Shown here one piece after another: positions 23,301 through 31,822 of a stretch of 31,822 nucleotides of DNA; within the stretch, counting starts at the first letter, position 1; every line of letters starts with the position of its first letter. The position numbers and the translations under genes were made by a program. The DNA comes from CAZWUL01 sp964636625 (GTDB lineage Bacteria > Atribacterota > Phoenicimicrobiia > Phoenicimicrobiales > Stramentimicrobiaceae). Under the pieces are notes generated by a model. The model made no database searches and was not told where the DNA came from. It saw only the letters and a program-made list of their open reading frames with translations. The stretch is taken from positions 1 through 31,822 of the forward strand of contig CAZWUL010000009.1 in the NCBI GenBank assembly GCA_964636625.1, given 5' to 3'.

Positions 23301-25433
23301 ATGAATAAAGTAATTTTTGAAATAGGAACAGAAGAAATTCCCTCAACATACATAGACAAAGCCTTAATAGATTTAAAAAATATTACAATAAATTATTTAA
23401 AAACATATAATATCGGGTATGGAAATATTTATACCTATGGTACACCCAGAAGATTAGTTGTTTATATAATAGATATTGAAAAACAACAAAAAAATATTAT
23501 TAAAAAAGTGAAAGGGCCCGCCAAAAACATCTCCTTTGATGAACAGGGTAATCCTCAAAAACCCGCAATAAAATTTGCCAGGGTAAACAATATAAAGGTA
23601 GAAGAATTAACCGTAGAAAATACAAAAAAAGGGAATTATGTATTTGCAAAAACAGTGATAAAAGGCGAAAAAATAGAAAAATTATTACCGGATATATTTC
23701 TTAAGATTATTACTGAATTGAATTTTCCTAAATCCATGCGCTGGGGGGGAGGTTCTTTTCGTTTTATTAGACCTATAAGGTGGTTGTTGGCTTTATATAA
23801 TGAAAAAATTATCGATTTTAATCTGGAAAATATAAAAGCTGGTAACCAGACATATGGTCACAGGCTTCTTTCACCAAAAACTATGAAGGTAAACACACCG
23901 GATGAATATTTCAGTAAAATGAACAGTTGTTTTGTTGTAATTCAACCTGAAGAAAGAAAAAAAATAATATTAGATCAAATAAAAGCAGGTATAAATAGAA
24001 TATCAGGTAAAGAAAACATAGATATATCTTTACTGGATGATGTAAAGAATTTAATCGAATTTCCTCGTGTTTTGTTAGGTAAATTTAATAAAAGTTACTT
24101 AGAATTACCTCCTGAAGTGTTAAAAGCAGTAATGGTAAAACATCAAAAATATTTCCCAGCTTATTCAAAAGATAATAGCTTATTACCGTATTTTTTCGTT
24201 GTAATAAATGGCAATGATGATAAATATAAAGAAAATATTGTTCGAGGAAATGAAAGAGTACTAAAAGCTAGATTGGAAGATGCTCGATTTTTTTACTTAG
24301 AAGACCAAAAAGTTTATAACAAAAAAACAAAACCTCTCGATAATAATTTAAAAAAGCTAAATGATGTTGTCTATCAAGAAAATTTAGGGTCCATGCTTAA
24401 AAAAGTTGAGAGGATTATTGCTTTATCACAAAAGATTGGAATAACAATAAAATTAGAAAGCAATGTTTTGAAATACCTCAAAAGAGCAGCCCAATTATGT
24501 AAATCAGATTTAGTAACCGAGATGGTTAAAGAGTTTCCGGAATTGCAGGGAATAATGGGGAAAGAATATGCATTATTACAGGGTGAAGATAAGCAGGTTG
24601 CCGAGGGTATTTTTGAACATTATTTGCCGAGAACCTCGTTTGATAATTTACCAAAAACAATAATTGGCAAAGTGCTTAGTATTTCCGATAAGCTTGATAA
24701 TATAACCGCCTGTTTTCTCAATAATAATGTTCCAGATGGGTCACAGGATCCATATGCTTTGAGAAGGCAAGCATTGGGCATAATTAATATCATTTTATCT
24801 TCTAAAGATAAAATAGATATTCCTTTGTACGATATAATTGGTTATAGTGTTAAAATATTAAAAGACAATAGCAATTTGACTAATAACATTGATAACAATA
24901 AGATTATTTATGAAATAAAGGATTTTATTTTGCAACGCCTTAGATTTATGTTAATTGAAAAAGGGTATAAGTATGATATCTTAGATTCTGTTTTAACAAG
25001 AAGCCCTGACACTCTAAATGATGCCTTACTCAGGATAAAGATTATTCAAGATATTTATAACTTACCTAGATTTAATAAAATAATTACGGCAGCCACAAGG
25101 ACATACAATCTGTCAAAAAATAGTAAAATTAATACCATCAATCGCAAATATTTTACTGAAAAAGAAGAAATTAATCTATATAATTACTATATTGCAATTA
25201 ATGATAAAATAGAAATGGCAATCTCAAAAAAAGAATACGACAAGGTATTTGATTATTTAGAAACAATAGCTGAACCAATAAATACTTTCTTTGATAATGT
25301 TTTGGTGATGGAAAAAGATGAAAAAATTAGGAATAATCGATTAGCATTACTGATAAAAATTACAGAGATGTATTACAATTTAGCTGATTTATCAAAGATT
25401 GCTTTGGCTAAGGGTAATTTTGATATAAAATGA
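23301..25433 (+). CDS. glyS: Glycyl-tRNA synthetase beta subunit
   Basis: The tRNA-binding partner of GlyQ. The 710-residue protein begins with the conserved FEIGTEEIPSTYI, then TPRRLVV, KGPAKNI, NFPKSMRWGGGSFRFIRPIRW (in two conserved blocks) and GHRLL. An HD-like central region with LCKSDLVTEMVKEFPELQGIMG, DKLDNITACF and GSQDPYALRRQALGII follows, and the C-terminal anticodon-binding (DALR-like) domain ends near FFDNVLVM. It is full length. It starts 6 bases downstream of glyQ, with AGAGG at about 23285-23289 lying within the glyQ end, so the two are cotranscribed. Confidence 0.96.
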   Translation: MNKVIFEIGTEEIPSTYIDKALIDLKNITINYLKTYNIGYGNIYTYGTPRRLVVYIIDIEKQQKNIIKKVKGPAKNISFDEQGNPQKPAIKFARVNNIKVEELTVENTKKGNYVFAKTVIKGEKIEKLLPDIFLKIITELNFPKSMRWGGGSFRFIRPIRWLLALYNEKIIDFNLENIKAGNQTYGHRLLSPKTMKVNTPDEYFSKMNSCFVVIQPEERKKIILDQIKAGINRISGKENIDISLLDDVKNLIEFPRVLLGKFNKSYLELPPEVLKAVMVKHQKYFPAYSKDNSLLPYFFVVINGNDDKYKENIVRGNERVLKARLEDARFFYLEDQKVYNKKTKPLDNNLKKLNDVVYQENLGSMLKKVERIIALSQKIGITIKLESNVLKYLKRAAQLCKSDLVTEMVKEFPELQGIMGKEYALLQGEDKQVAEGIFEHYLPRTSFDNLPKTIIGKVLSISDKLDNITACFLNNNVPDGSQDPYALRRQALGIINIILSSKDKIDIPLYDIIGYSVKILKDNSNLTNNIDNNKIIYEIKDFILQRLRFMLIEKGYKYDILDSVLTRSPDTLNDALLRIKIIQDIYNLPRFNKIITAATRTYNLSKNSKINTINRKYFTEKEEINLYNYYIAINDKIEMAISKKEYDKVFDYLETIAEPINTFFDNVLVMEKDEKIRNNRLALLIKITEMYYNLADLSKIALAKGNFDIK

Positions 25434-25525
25434 TATTTATTATTTTTATCAGTGTGCGATATGAATTTATATAATTTTATTATATTAAAAATGATTATCA
25501 ATAGAAGAGAGGAGAATTGAAAACA

Positions 25526-28165
25526 ATGAAAAAATATGTATATTTTTTTGATGAAGGAAACAAGGATATGAAAAAACTGCTGGGGGGTAAGGGTGCTAAT
25601 TTAGCCGAAATGACCAGAATGGGCCTTCCAGTACCTCGCGGCTTTACAATCACAACAGAAGCTTGCATTGAATATACCAAGGGTGGCAAGAAATTCCCTT
25701 CAGGTCTGAATGAACAAGTAAATGAAAATCTTAAAAAGTTAGAAGAAAATACCGGTAAAAAATTAGGAGATTCTGATAATCCCCTTTTGGTTTCTGTTCG
25801 CTCAGGGGCTGTAATTTCTATGCCTGGTATGATGGATACTATTTTAAACTTAGGATTAACTGAAAATACCATACTGGGAATAATTCAAAAAACAAATGAT
25901 GAAAGATTTGCCTATGACAGTTACAGAAGATTTATTCAAATGTTTGGGAATGTTGTTATGGGAATTAGCGGAGAACATTTCGAAGAAATACTGGAAGAAA
26001 TAAAAAAAGAACAAAATGTTGAAATTGATGCTGATATAGATGTAGATGGTTTAAAAGAAGTTGTTAAAAAATATAAATCTTTAGTAACAAAAGATACTGG
26101 AAAAGAATTTCCTGATGACCCACAACAACAATTAAATATGGCAATAGAGGCGGTCTTTAGTTCATGGGATAATAAACGAGCTAGAACATATAGAAAAATT
26201 AATAAAATACCAGATGATTTGGGAACTGCAGTAAATGTCCAGGAAATGGTATTTGGAAATATGGGTTATGATTCCGGTACCGGGGTAGGATTTACCAGGA
26301 ATCCTTCTACCGGAGAAAAAGAAAATTATGGCGAGTACCTGCTAAATGCACAGGGAGAAGACGTTGTTGCCGGGATAAGAACTCCCAAGCATCTTGATGA
26401 ATTAAATAATGATATGCCAGAAGTTTATGAAGAGTTAATTTCTACAGTTAAAAAGCTGGAGAATATTTACAAAGATGTCCAGGATTATGAATTTACTATT
26501 GAAAAGAAAAAACTCTTCATATTACAAACCAGAACAGGGAAACGAACCACTCAAGCCGCATTAAAAATTGCCGTTGACATGGTGAAAGAAGAAATTATAG
26601 ATAAGGACGAAGCTGTAAAAAGAATTGAACCAATACAGCTTAATCAATTGCTTCATAGAAGAATTGACCCTGAAGCAGATATTGAGTCCATAGCAAAAGG
26701 ATTACCTGCATCCCCTGGCGCGGCATCAGGCAAGGTAGTGTTTACTGCCGATGAAGCAGAAAGAATGGGAAAAGATGGAGAAGATGTAATACTTGTTAGG
26801 ACTGAAACTACTCCTGATGATATACATGGAATGGTTGCATCTAAAGGCACTTTAACCAGCCGGGGTGGAATGACAAGTCATGCTGCAGTTGTTGCTCGAG
26901 GAATGGGTATGCCCTGCGTAGCAGGATGTAGTCAAATATCTATAAATTCCTCAAAAGGCGTCTTTACTACAAATGGCATTACAATCAAGAAAGATGAATA
27001 TATCACCATAGATGGAGGTACTGGCAATGTATTTAAAGGCAAAGTACCAATGATTGAACCAAAAATGAGTGAAGAATTTAAATTATTGCTTTCCTGGGCA
27101 GATGAAATTAGAAAACTGGGAGTTTATGCAAATGCCGATACACCAGAGGACGCTCAAAAAGCCAGGGATTTAGGTGCTGAAGGTATTGGACTGTGTAGAA
27201 CAGAGCATATGTTTATGGCTCCTGAACGCCTCCCAATTGTTCAGGCTATGATTATTTCTGATACTAAAAAAGCAAGACAGGAACAACTGGATAAATTACT
27301 CCCAATGCAGAAAAGCGATTTTATGGGCATATTGAAAGCTATGCAAGGTTTTCCTGTAATTATAAGATTATTAGACCCTCCATTGCATGAATTTTTGCCA
27401 AACTTTGAAGAAACATTAGTGAATGTTACAAAATTAAGATTAGAAAAACCACAGAATAAAGAAGAGTTAGAGAAGCAAGAGACAATTCTTGAAAGAATAA
27501 GAATGTTGCAAGAAATGAATCCAATGCTCGGTTTAAGAGGATGCCGGTTGGGATTATTATATCCTGAAATTTACGAAATGCAAGTAAAGGCCATTATTGA
27601 AGCCAGCATAGAGTTAAAGAAACAGGGGATAGATGTAAAACCTGAAATTATGATTCCGTTGATTAGTCACATAAATGAATTGAAACCAATTTATGATAAA
27701 TCTAAGAAAATTGCTGAGAAAATTATAGCAGATGAAAATGTAGAATTGGATTACAAAGTAGGGACTATGATTGAATTGCCCAGAGCGGCTTTAACTGCTG
27801 ATGAAATCGCAGAATATGCAGAATTTTTCTCCTTTGGCACAAATGATTTAACTCAAACTACTTTTGGTATAAGTAGAGATGATGCAGAAGGGAAATTTTT
27901 ACTTAAATATGTAGAGGAAGGAATATTAGAAGAAAATCCTTTTGAAGTGTTGGATGTAAATGGTGTTGGTAAATTAGTCCAAATCGGTGTGGAGCTGGGC
28001 AGGAAAACTAATCCTGATTTAGAAGTTGGGATTTGTGGAGAACATGGAGGTGAGCCAAATTCTGTTGAGTTTTGCCACAAAACAGGCTTAAATTACGTAA
28101 GCTGTTCCCCATTTAGAGTACCTATTGCAAGATTGTCTGCTGCACACGCAGTATTAAAAGAATAA
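25526..28165 (+). CDS. ppdK: Pyruvate, phosphate dikinase
   Basis: Interconverts pyruvate + ATP + phosphate with phosphoenolpyruvate + AMP + pyrophosphate; in anaerobes it often runs toward pyruvate, using PPi. The 879-residue protein has the N-terminal nucleotide-binding domain (FFDEGNK, LGGKGANLAEM, FTRNPSTGE), the swivelling phosphohistidine domain with SRGGMTSHAAVVARGMGMP (catalytic His452), and the C-terminal PEP/pyruvate TIM barrel with RTEHMF, FGTNDLTQTTFG and CGEHGGEP (Cys837). ATG 25526 is chosen over TTG 25517, because AGGAG at 25510-25514 is only 2 bases from the TTG. TATAAT at 25470-25475 may be its promoter. A hairpin follows. The PPi-dependent pyrophosphatase is next door. Confidence 0.97.
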   Translation: MKKYVYFFDEGNKDMKKLLGGKGANLAEMTRMGLPVPRGFTITTEACIEYTKGGKKFPSGLNEQVNENLKKLEENTGKKLGDSDNPLLVSVRSGAVISMPGMMDTILNLGLTENTILGIIQKTNDERFAYDSYRRFIQMFGNVVMGISGEHFEEILEEIKKEQNVEIDADIDVDGLKEVVKKYKSLVTKDTGKEFPDDPQQQLNMAIEAVFSSWDNKRARTYRKINKIPDDLGTAVNVQEMVFGNMGYDSGTGVGFTRNPSTGEKENYGEYLLNAQGEDVVAGIRTPKHLDELNNDMPEVYEELISTVKKLENIYKDVQDYEFTIEKKKLFILQTRTGKRTTQAALKIAVDMVKEEIIDKDEAVKRIEPIQLNQLLHRRIDPEADIESIAKGLPASPGAASGKVVFTADEAERMGKDGEDVILVRTETTPDDIHGMVASKGTLTSRGGMTSHAAVVARGMGMPCVAGCSQISINSSKGVFTTNGITIKKDEYITIDGGTGNVFKGKVPMIEPKMSEEFKLLLSWADEIRKLGVYANADTPEDAQKARDLGAEGIGLCRTEHMFMAPERLPIVQAMIISDTKKARQEQLDKLLPMQKSDFMGILKAMQGFPVIIRLLDPPLHEFLPNFEETLVNVTKLRLEKPQNKEELEKQETILERIRMLQEMNPMLGLRGCRLGLLYPEIYEMQVKAIIEASIELKKQGIDVKPEIMIPLISHINELKPIYDKSKKIAEKIIADENVELDYKVGTMIELPRAALTADEIAEYAEFFSFGTNDLTQTTFGISRDDAEGKFLLKYVEEGILEENPFEVLDVNGVGKLVQIGVELGRKTNPDLEVGICGEHGGEPNSVEFCHKTGLNYVSCSPFRVPIARLSAAHAVLKE

Positions 28166-28208
28166 ATACAAAAATAATATTTATTAAAATATTATAGGTT
28201 AACATTTA

Positions 28209-28249
28209 AAGGTGGTTTCCTTTTGACGATAAATGCAGGAAGCCACCTT
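28209..28249 (+). terminator. Probable terminator after ppdK
   Basis: A 13-bp stem with one G-U pair (28209-28221 with 28237-28249) and a 15-base loop lies 43 bases after ppdK. The following bases are not strongly T-rich, so termination may be incomplete. Confidence 0.65.
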
Positions 28250-28367
28250 GTAATTTGTAATATAATAAAATAAAATTAATGTTAATACATATTTTTGCAA
28301 GCTTTATATTTCAATAAGTAAATTATTGGTATTGCTGATAGTTTAAAAAAATAAAAGGAGTAACGAG

Positions 28368-30332
28368 ATGTCAATTATTAAATTATTAATAATTATTAGC
28401 GGTTTAGTGTCTTTGTTGTATGCAATGATATTAGCAAAGCGTGTTTTAAGTGAAAAACCAGGAAACGATTTAATGCAACAAATTTCAAATTCAATTGAAA
28501 AAGGTGCAATGACATTTTTAAAAAGAGAATACTCAATTTTGATATTTTTTGTTATTATTATTGGAATTATAATTGTTTTAGTAAGAGGTAGTATAACCGG
28601 TATTTCTTTTGTTTTCGGTGCTTTGAGTTCAGCATTAGCAGGATTTATTGGTATGAAGATCGCTACTAAAACTAATACCAGAACCACATTTGCTGCACAG
28701 GAATCCGGGCTGGCAAAAGCTTTAAAGGTTGCTTTTTCAGGAGGTGCAGTGATGGGTATGTCAGTGGCCGGTTTTGGTTTGGTTGGTTTGGGAATCCTTT
28801 ATTACTTATATGAAGACCCAAATCTAATCAATGGTTTTGCTTTAGGTGCGAGTTCAATAGCTTTATTTGCAAGAGTAGGGGGCGGTATATATACTAAGGC
28901 AGCAGATGTAGGAGCGGATCTTGTAGGAAAAATAGAAGCAGGGATACCTGAAGATGACCCGCGAAATCCTGCTGTAATAGCAGATAATGTTGGAGATAAT
29001 GTGGGAGATGTAGCTGGAATGGGTGCTGATTTATTTGAATCTTATGTTGGCTCTATAATATCGTGCATGATTCTTGGTAGTTTATTACATAATTCAATAA
29101 ACTACATTATTTATCCCCTAATACTTGCTTCCTGTGGGATTATTTCAGTAATTATTGCTACTTTCTTTATTGCACCTAAAGATGATCAGAGTATACATAA
29201 AGCCTTAAACTCCGGTACATATATCAGTGGTATCTTAGTTATAATTGCCTCATTAGCCTTGTCTTATTCTTTATTTGGGACATTAGCGATTTTCTTTGCT
29301 ACCATTTCAGGTTTAATAGCCGGTGTAGCAATTGGTTTAATTACAGAATATTATACATCTTATGATTATTCTCCTGTAAAGAAAATAGCAGAGGCTTCCT
29401 TAACAGGTGCTGCTACTACTATTCTCGAAGGCTTTGCTGTTGGCCTTAAAAGCACTGCATTACCAATTATAATTATTTGTATGGCAATTTATGTTTCTCA
29501 TTTCTTTGCAGGTTTGTATGGCATAGCGGTTGCAGCCGTTGGAATGCTCTCAATCGTTGGAATGACCGTTTCAGTTGACTCTTATGGGCCAATAGCGGAT
29601 AATGCAGGAGGTATTGCAGAAATGGCAGGACTGAAGCAGGAGGTCAGAGAAATAACCGATTCCTTAGATGCTGTAGGAAATACTACCGCAGCTATTGGAA
29701 AAGGTTTTGCAATTGGGTCTGCAGCTTTGACCGCCCTTGCTTTATTCACCGCGTATAGTAAATCAGTAGAATTGTCTATAATTAGTATAACAAATCCTAT
29801 GGTTATGATAGGAATCTTTCTAGGTGGGATACTACCATTCCTTTTTGCTTCAATGACAATTGAAGCTGTTGGGAAAACTGCTTCTTTAATGATTGCCGAG
29901 GTAAGAAGGCAGTTTAAAGATATACCAGGTTTAAAAGAAGGAAAAGCAAAACCAGAACCAGAAAAATGTGTAGATATAAGTACCAAAGGAGCATTAAAAG
30001 AAATGATTATTCCTGGTTCAATCGCTATTATTGCTCCAATTATTGTTGGGATATTTCTTGGAGCTGAAGCATTAGGGGGGCTTTTATTAGGCTCCGTGGT
30101 GGTCGGTGTTTTTCTTGCTATTATGATGGCAAATTCCGGTGGAGCCTGGGATAATGCAAAAAAATATATTGAGAAAGGAAATTATGGTGGCAAAAACTCA
30201 CAAGCACATCAGGCAGGAGTTATTGGTGATACAGTTGGCGATCCCTTTAAAGATACTTCAGGTCCATCTATGAATATTCTAATTAAGGTTATGTCAATTG
30301 TATCTTTGGTTTTTATACCATTATTTTTATAG
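28368..30332 (+). CDS. hppA: Membrane ion-pumping pyrophosphatase (K+-dependent type)
   Basis: An integral membrane enzyme that couples PPi hydrolysis to pumping of H+ or Na+. About 15-16 hydrophobic segments are visible. The PPi-binding signature reads DVGADLVGKIE (180-190), then IPEDDPRNPAVIADNVGDNVGDVAG (193-217, seen as EDDPRNP and DNVGDNVGD), with Asp221 and Glu224 in GADLFES. The segment GNTTAAIGKGFA (437-448) has Ala and Gly at the positions that separate K+-dependent from K+-independent enzymes (the latter have Lys), so K+-dependence is likely. Glu224 fits Na+-pumping or dual-pumping members, but the ion cannot be fixed by eye. AAAGGAG at 28354-28360 precedes the ATG. The 654-residue length is normal. 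Confidence 0.95.
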   Translation: MSIIKLLIIISGLVSLLYAMILAKRVLSEKPGNDLMQQISNSIEKGAMTFLKREYSILIFFVIIIGIIIVLVRGSITGISFVFGALSSALAGFIGMKIATKTNTRTTFAAQESGLAKALKVAFSGGAVMGMSVAGFGLVGLGILYYLYEDPNLINGFALGASSIALFARVGGGIYTKAADVGADLVGKIEAGIPEDDPRNPAVIADNVGDNVGDVAGMGADLFESYVGSIISCMILGSLLHNSINYIIYPLILASCGIISVIIATFFIAPKDDQSIHKALNSGTYISGILVIIASLALSYSLFGTLAIFFATISGLIAGVAIGLITEYYTSYDYSPVKKIAEASLTGAATTILEGFAVGLKSTALPIIIICMAIYVSHFFAGLYGIAVAAVGMLSIVGMTVSVDSYGPIADNAGGIAEMAGLKQEVREITDSLDAVGNTTAAIGKGFAIGSAALTALALFTAYSKSVELSIISITNPMVMIGIFLGGILPFLFASMTIEAVGKTASLMIAEVRRQFKDIPGLKEGKAKPEPEKCVDISTKGALKEMIIPGSIAIIAPIIVGIFLGAEALGGLLLGSVVVGVFLAIMMANSGGAWDNAKKYIEKGNYGGKNSQAHQAGVIGDTVGDPFKDTSGPSMNILIKVMSIVSLVFIPLFL

Positions 30333-30395
30333 AGGAAATATTTTTAAAATATTTGATTTGAAAGGTAAATGGCTATCTTATGCCTGGTTATATAG

Positions 30396-31724
30396 TTGAA
30401 TATTATTGAAATTATTGAAAAGAAGAAACATAATAATAAACTGTCCACTGAGGAGATAATATTTGTAGTTGAGAATTACTTAAATGGCAAAATAGCAGAT
30501 TATCAGATGTCAGCATTGCTTATGGCTATCTGGTTTAATGGTATGGACAACAATGAAATATATGATTTAACTATCTCTATGGCTAAATCAGGCAAAATAA
30601 TAGATCTAAGCTCTATATCAGAAAAAAAAGTTGATAAGCACAGTACAGGAGGAGTTGGAGATAAAACATCTTTAATATTGCTGCCAATGGTAGCATCGTT
30701 GGGAGTTCCAGTTCCTAAAATATCTGGCAGGGGTTTAGGTCATACTGGTGGTACCATTGATAAACTGGAATCTATAACTGGTTTTCAAACTGATTTAACA
30801 ATTGAAAATTTTATAAAAAATGTTAAGAAAATAAAAGCATCAATAATCAGTGCTAATATTAATCTTGCTCCAGCAGATAAACATATCTATTCTTTAAGAG
30901 ACGTGACAGGCACTATTGATAGTATTCCTCTTATTGCAAGTAGTATAATGAGTAAAAAAATTGCAGGTGGTGCAGATGCCTTTGTTTTAAATATTACGGT
31001 TGGACGAGGTGCTTTTATAAAAAATATTTCAAATGCTATATTATTAGCAGAAACAATGGTTGATATCGGAAGAAAAAATCAGAAGGATACTTATGTAGTA
31101 ATTTCTTCAATGAATCAGCCACTTGGTTTTGCAGTTGGAAATTCTCTGGAAGTACAAGAGGTGATTTCGCTTCTTAACAACAAAGGGCCTGATGATTTAA
31201 AAGAGATTTGCCTTTTTATCGGTGCTTATATGTTAATTGCGGGTAATGTTACCAGAAATGTAGAAGATGGAATAAATATGCTGAAAGAAGTTCTTGAAAA
31301 CGGAAAGGCTTTGAACAAATTCAAACAAATTGTAAAAAGCCAAAATGGTGATATTGCTCAGATTGATAAACCTGATTTATTGCCAAAATCAAAATATCAA
31401 GGGGAGATATATTCCGAGCAAAAAGGATTCATTGATAAAGTTGATGCTCTTCTGATAGGAGATGCTTCAAGAATATTAGGAGCTGGTAGGGAGGCAAAAG
31501 ATGATGCAATTGATTTATCCGCCGGGATTGTTCTAAAAAAGAAGATAGGTCAAAAAGTGAATCCAAAGGATATTTTAGCAACTCTACATTACAATGATGA
31601 AAAAAAATATTTTTTAGCAAAAGATATAGTAAAAAATGCCTTTCATGTTATTGATAAAAAACCAAAAAAAGAGCCCTTATTATTATCCTATATTGATGAA
31701 CATGGCCTAAAAAAGCTACAATAA
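30396..31724 (+). CDS. pdp: Pyrimidine-nucleoside phosphorylase
   Basis: Splits uridine or thymidine with phosphate into base and (deoxy)ribose-1-phosphate in pyrimidine salvage. The 442-residue protein has the helical domain IIEIIEKKKHNNKLS with DYQMSALLMAIWFNGM, then DKHSTGGVGDKTSL (phosphate site) and SGRGLGHTGGTIDKLESI. APADKHIYSLRDVTGTIDSI and SIMSKKIAGGADAFVLNI follow, and the C-terminal domain has GREAKDDAIDLSAGI. Thymidine phosphorylase (deoA) shares these motifs, so the substrate is not certain. The start is TTG with no good ribosome site. In the same frame a GAAAGG-preceded ATG at 30369 reads eight codons and stops at TAG 30393-30395, immediately before the TTG. Confidence 0.94.
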   Translation: MNIIEIIEKKKHNNKLSTEEIIFVVENYLNGKIADYQMSALLMAIWFNGMDNNEIYDLTISMAKSGKIIDLSSISEKKVDKHSTGGVGDKTSLILLPMVASLGVPVPKISGRGLGHTGGTIDKLESITGFQTDLTIENFIKNVKKIKASIISANINLAPADKHIYSLRDVTGTIDSIPLIASSIMSKKIAGGADAFVLNITVGRGAFIKNISNAILLAETMVDIGRKNQKDTYVVISSMNQPLGFAVGNSLEVQEVISLLNNKGPDDLKEICLFIGAYMLIAGNVTRNVEDGINMLKEVLENGKALNKFKQIVKSQNGDIAQIDKPDLLPKSKYQGEIYSEQKGFIDKVDALLIGDASRILGAGREAKDDAIDLSAGIVLKKKIGQKVNPKDILATLHYNDEKKYFLAKDIVKNAFHVIDKKPKKEPLLLSYIDEHGLKKLQ

Positions 31725-31735
31725 TATAGCAACAG

Positions 31736-31772
31736 GTAGGAATGTTATTTTCTGAAATATATCCCTACTTTT
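31736..31772 (+). terminator. Possible terminator after pdp
   Basis: GTAGGAAT (31736-31743) pairs with ATCCCTAC (31761-31768) with one mismatch, and TTTT follows (31769-31772). The stem is short and the loop is 17 bases, so this is a weak prediction. Confidence 0.4.
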
Positions 31773-31774
31773 AA

Positions 31775-31822
31775 TCAAGCGAGAACTCCCCGCCTGTAAG
31801 GGCGGGGATGAGAGCAAGTTTC
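31775..31822 (-). mobile_element. Possible 3' end of an IS200/IS605-type element (tnpB end with hairpin)
   Basis: An 8-bp GC-rich stem (31787-31794 with 31801-31808) with a 6-base loop contrasts with the AT-rich surroundings. On the minus strand the last 48 bases are one open frame, ETCSHPRPYRRGVLA followed by TGA at 31777-31775. A GC-rich hairpin spanning the tnpB 3' end and followed by the element end is the layout of IS200/IS605 right ends and of the guide-RNA scaffold made there. Only 15 codons are visible and no transposase domain can be checked, so this is a pattern-based guess. Confidence 0.4.

Noticed and set aside
25498..25872. 124-residue minus-strand open frame
   Set aside because: It is antisense to the conserved ppdK N-terminus, has no ribosome site and shows no family features.
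29582..29986. 134-residue minus-strand open frame
   Set aside because: It mirrors the conserved membrane segments of the pyrophosphatase gene; the hydrophobic look is a reading-frame artefact.
30336..30354. AAATATT/AATATTT hairpin after the pyrophosphatase gene
   Set aside because: It is entirely A and T with no U tract, so it is expected by chance in this composition and is not called as a terminator.

Overview
This is a compact, very AT-rich bacterial chromosomal segment of about 31.8 kb. It carries roughly 24 protein genes, almost all on the + strand, with short intergenic gaps and frequent TTG or GTG starts preceded by good Shine-Dalgarno sites. The gene set suggests a strictly anaerobic, fermentative bacterium: formate-tetrahydrofolate ligase, pyruvate phosphate dikinase, a membrane ion-pumping pyrophosphatase, the two-subunit glycyl-tRNA synthetase and a TAXI-type TRAP transporter. 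A Firmicutes-like or Atribacterota-like lineage would fit, but the window has no rRNA or other firm marker, so that placement is inference. No tRNA, rRNA, CRISPR array or prophage was seen.

Layout. At 1-645, the 5' end of a leftward fhs gene is preceded by a tandem glycine riboswitch with its own terminator, and a divergent promoter pair separates it from guaA. At 646-5039 lie purine genes (guaA, purA, purB), giving the last step to GMP and both steps from IMP to AMP. At 5130-7273 two aminotransferases follow (branched-chain and aspartate type), closed by a strong hairpin. At 7417-9594 is pcrA/uvrD helicase, converging on a leftward exported parvulin peptidyl-prolyl isomerase (9670-10539). 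At 10810-10998 is rpsU with its own promoter and terminator. At 11480-15135 is a tightly overlapping phoH - pgpH (7TM-HD) - ybeY cluster, followed by murI.

The region 16036-20975 is the most accessory-looking part. It has a 428-base leader or intergenic stretch with a promoter and stem-loops, then a TAXI solute receptor, an intrinsic terminator lying over the start of a DUF1850 gene, a fused TRAP permease and a DUF3048 protein. Housekeeping genes then resume: cdd, recO, a consensus promoter, glyQ-glyS, ppdK, hppA and pdp. The last ~50 bases hold a GC-rich hairpin whose minus-strand reading looks like the 3' end of an IS200/IS605 tnpB gene, so a mobile element may begin at the right edge.

The genes connect in a few ways. 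Glycine sensing controls one-carbon activation (fhs), which feeds the purine pathway whose last steps lie next door. PPDK and the pyrophosphatase both handle pyrophosphate and fit an energy-limited metabolism in which PPi is reused. I found no convincing undescribed system. The best leads are the terminator and leader structures of the TRAP operon, the glycine switch placed on fhs, a 104-base gene overlap between pgpH and ybeY, an unusual Walker B motif in PhoH, and tiny upstream reading frames at the guaA and pdp starts.
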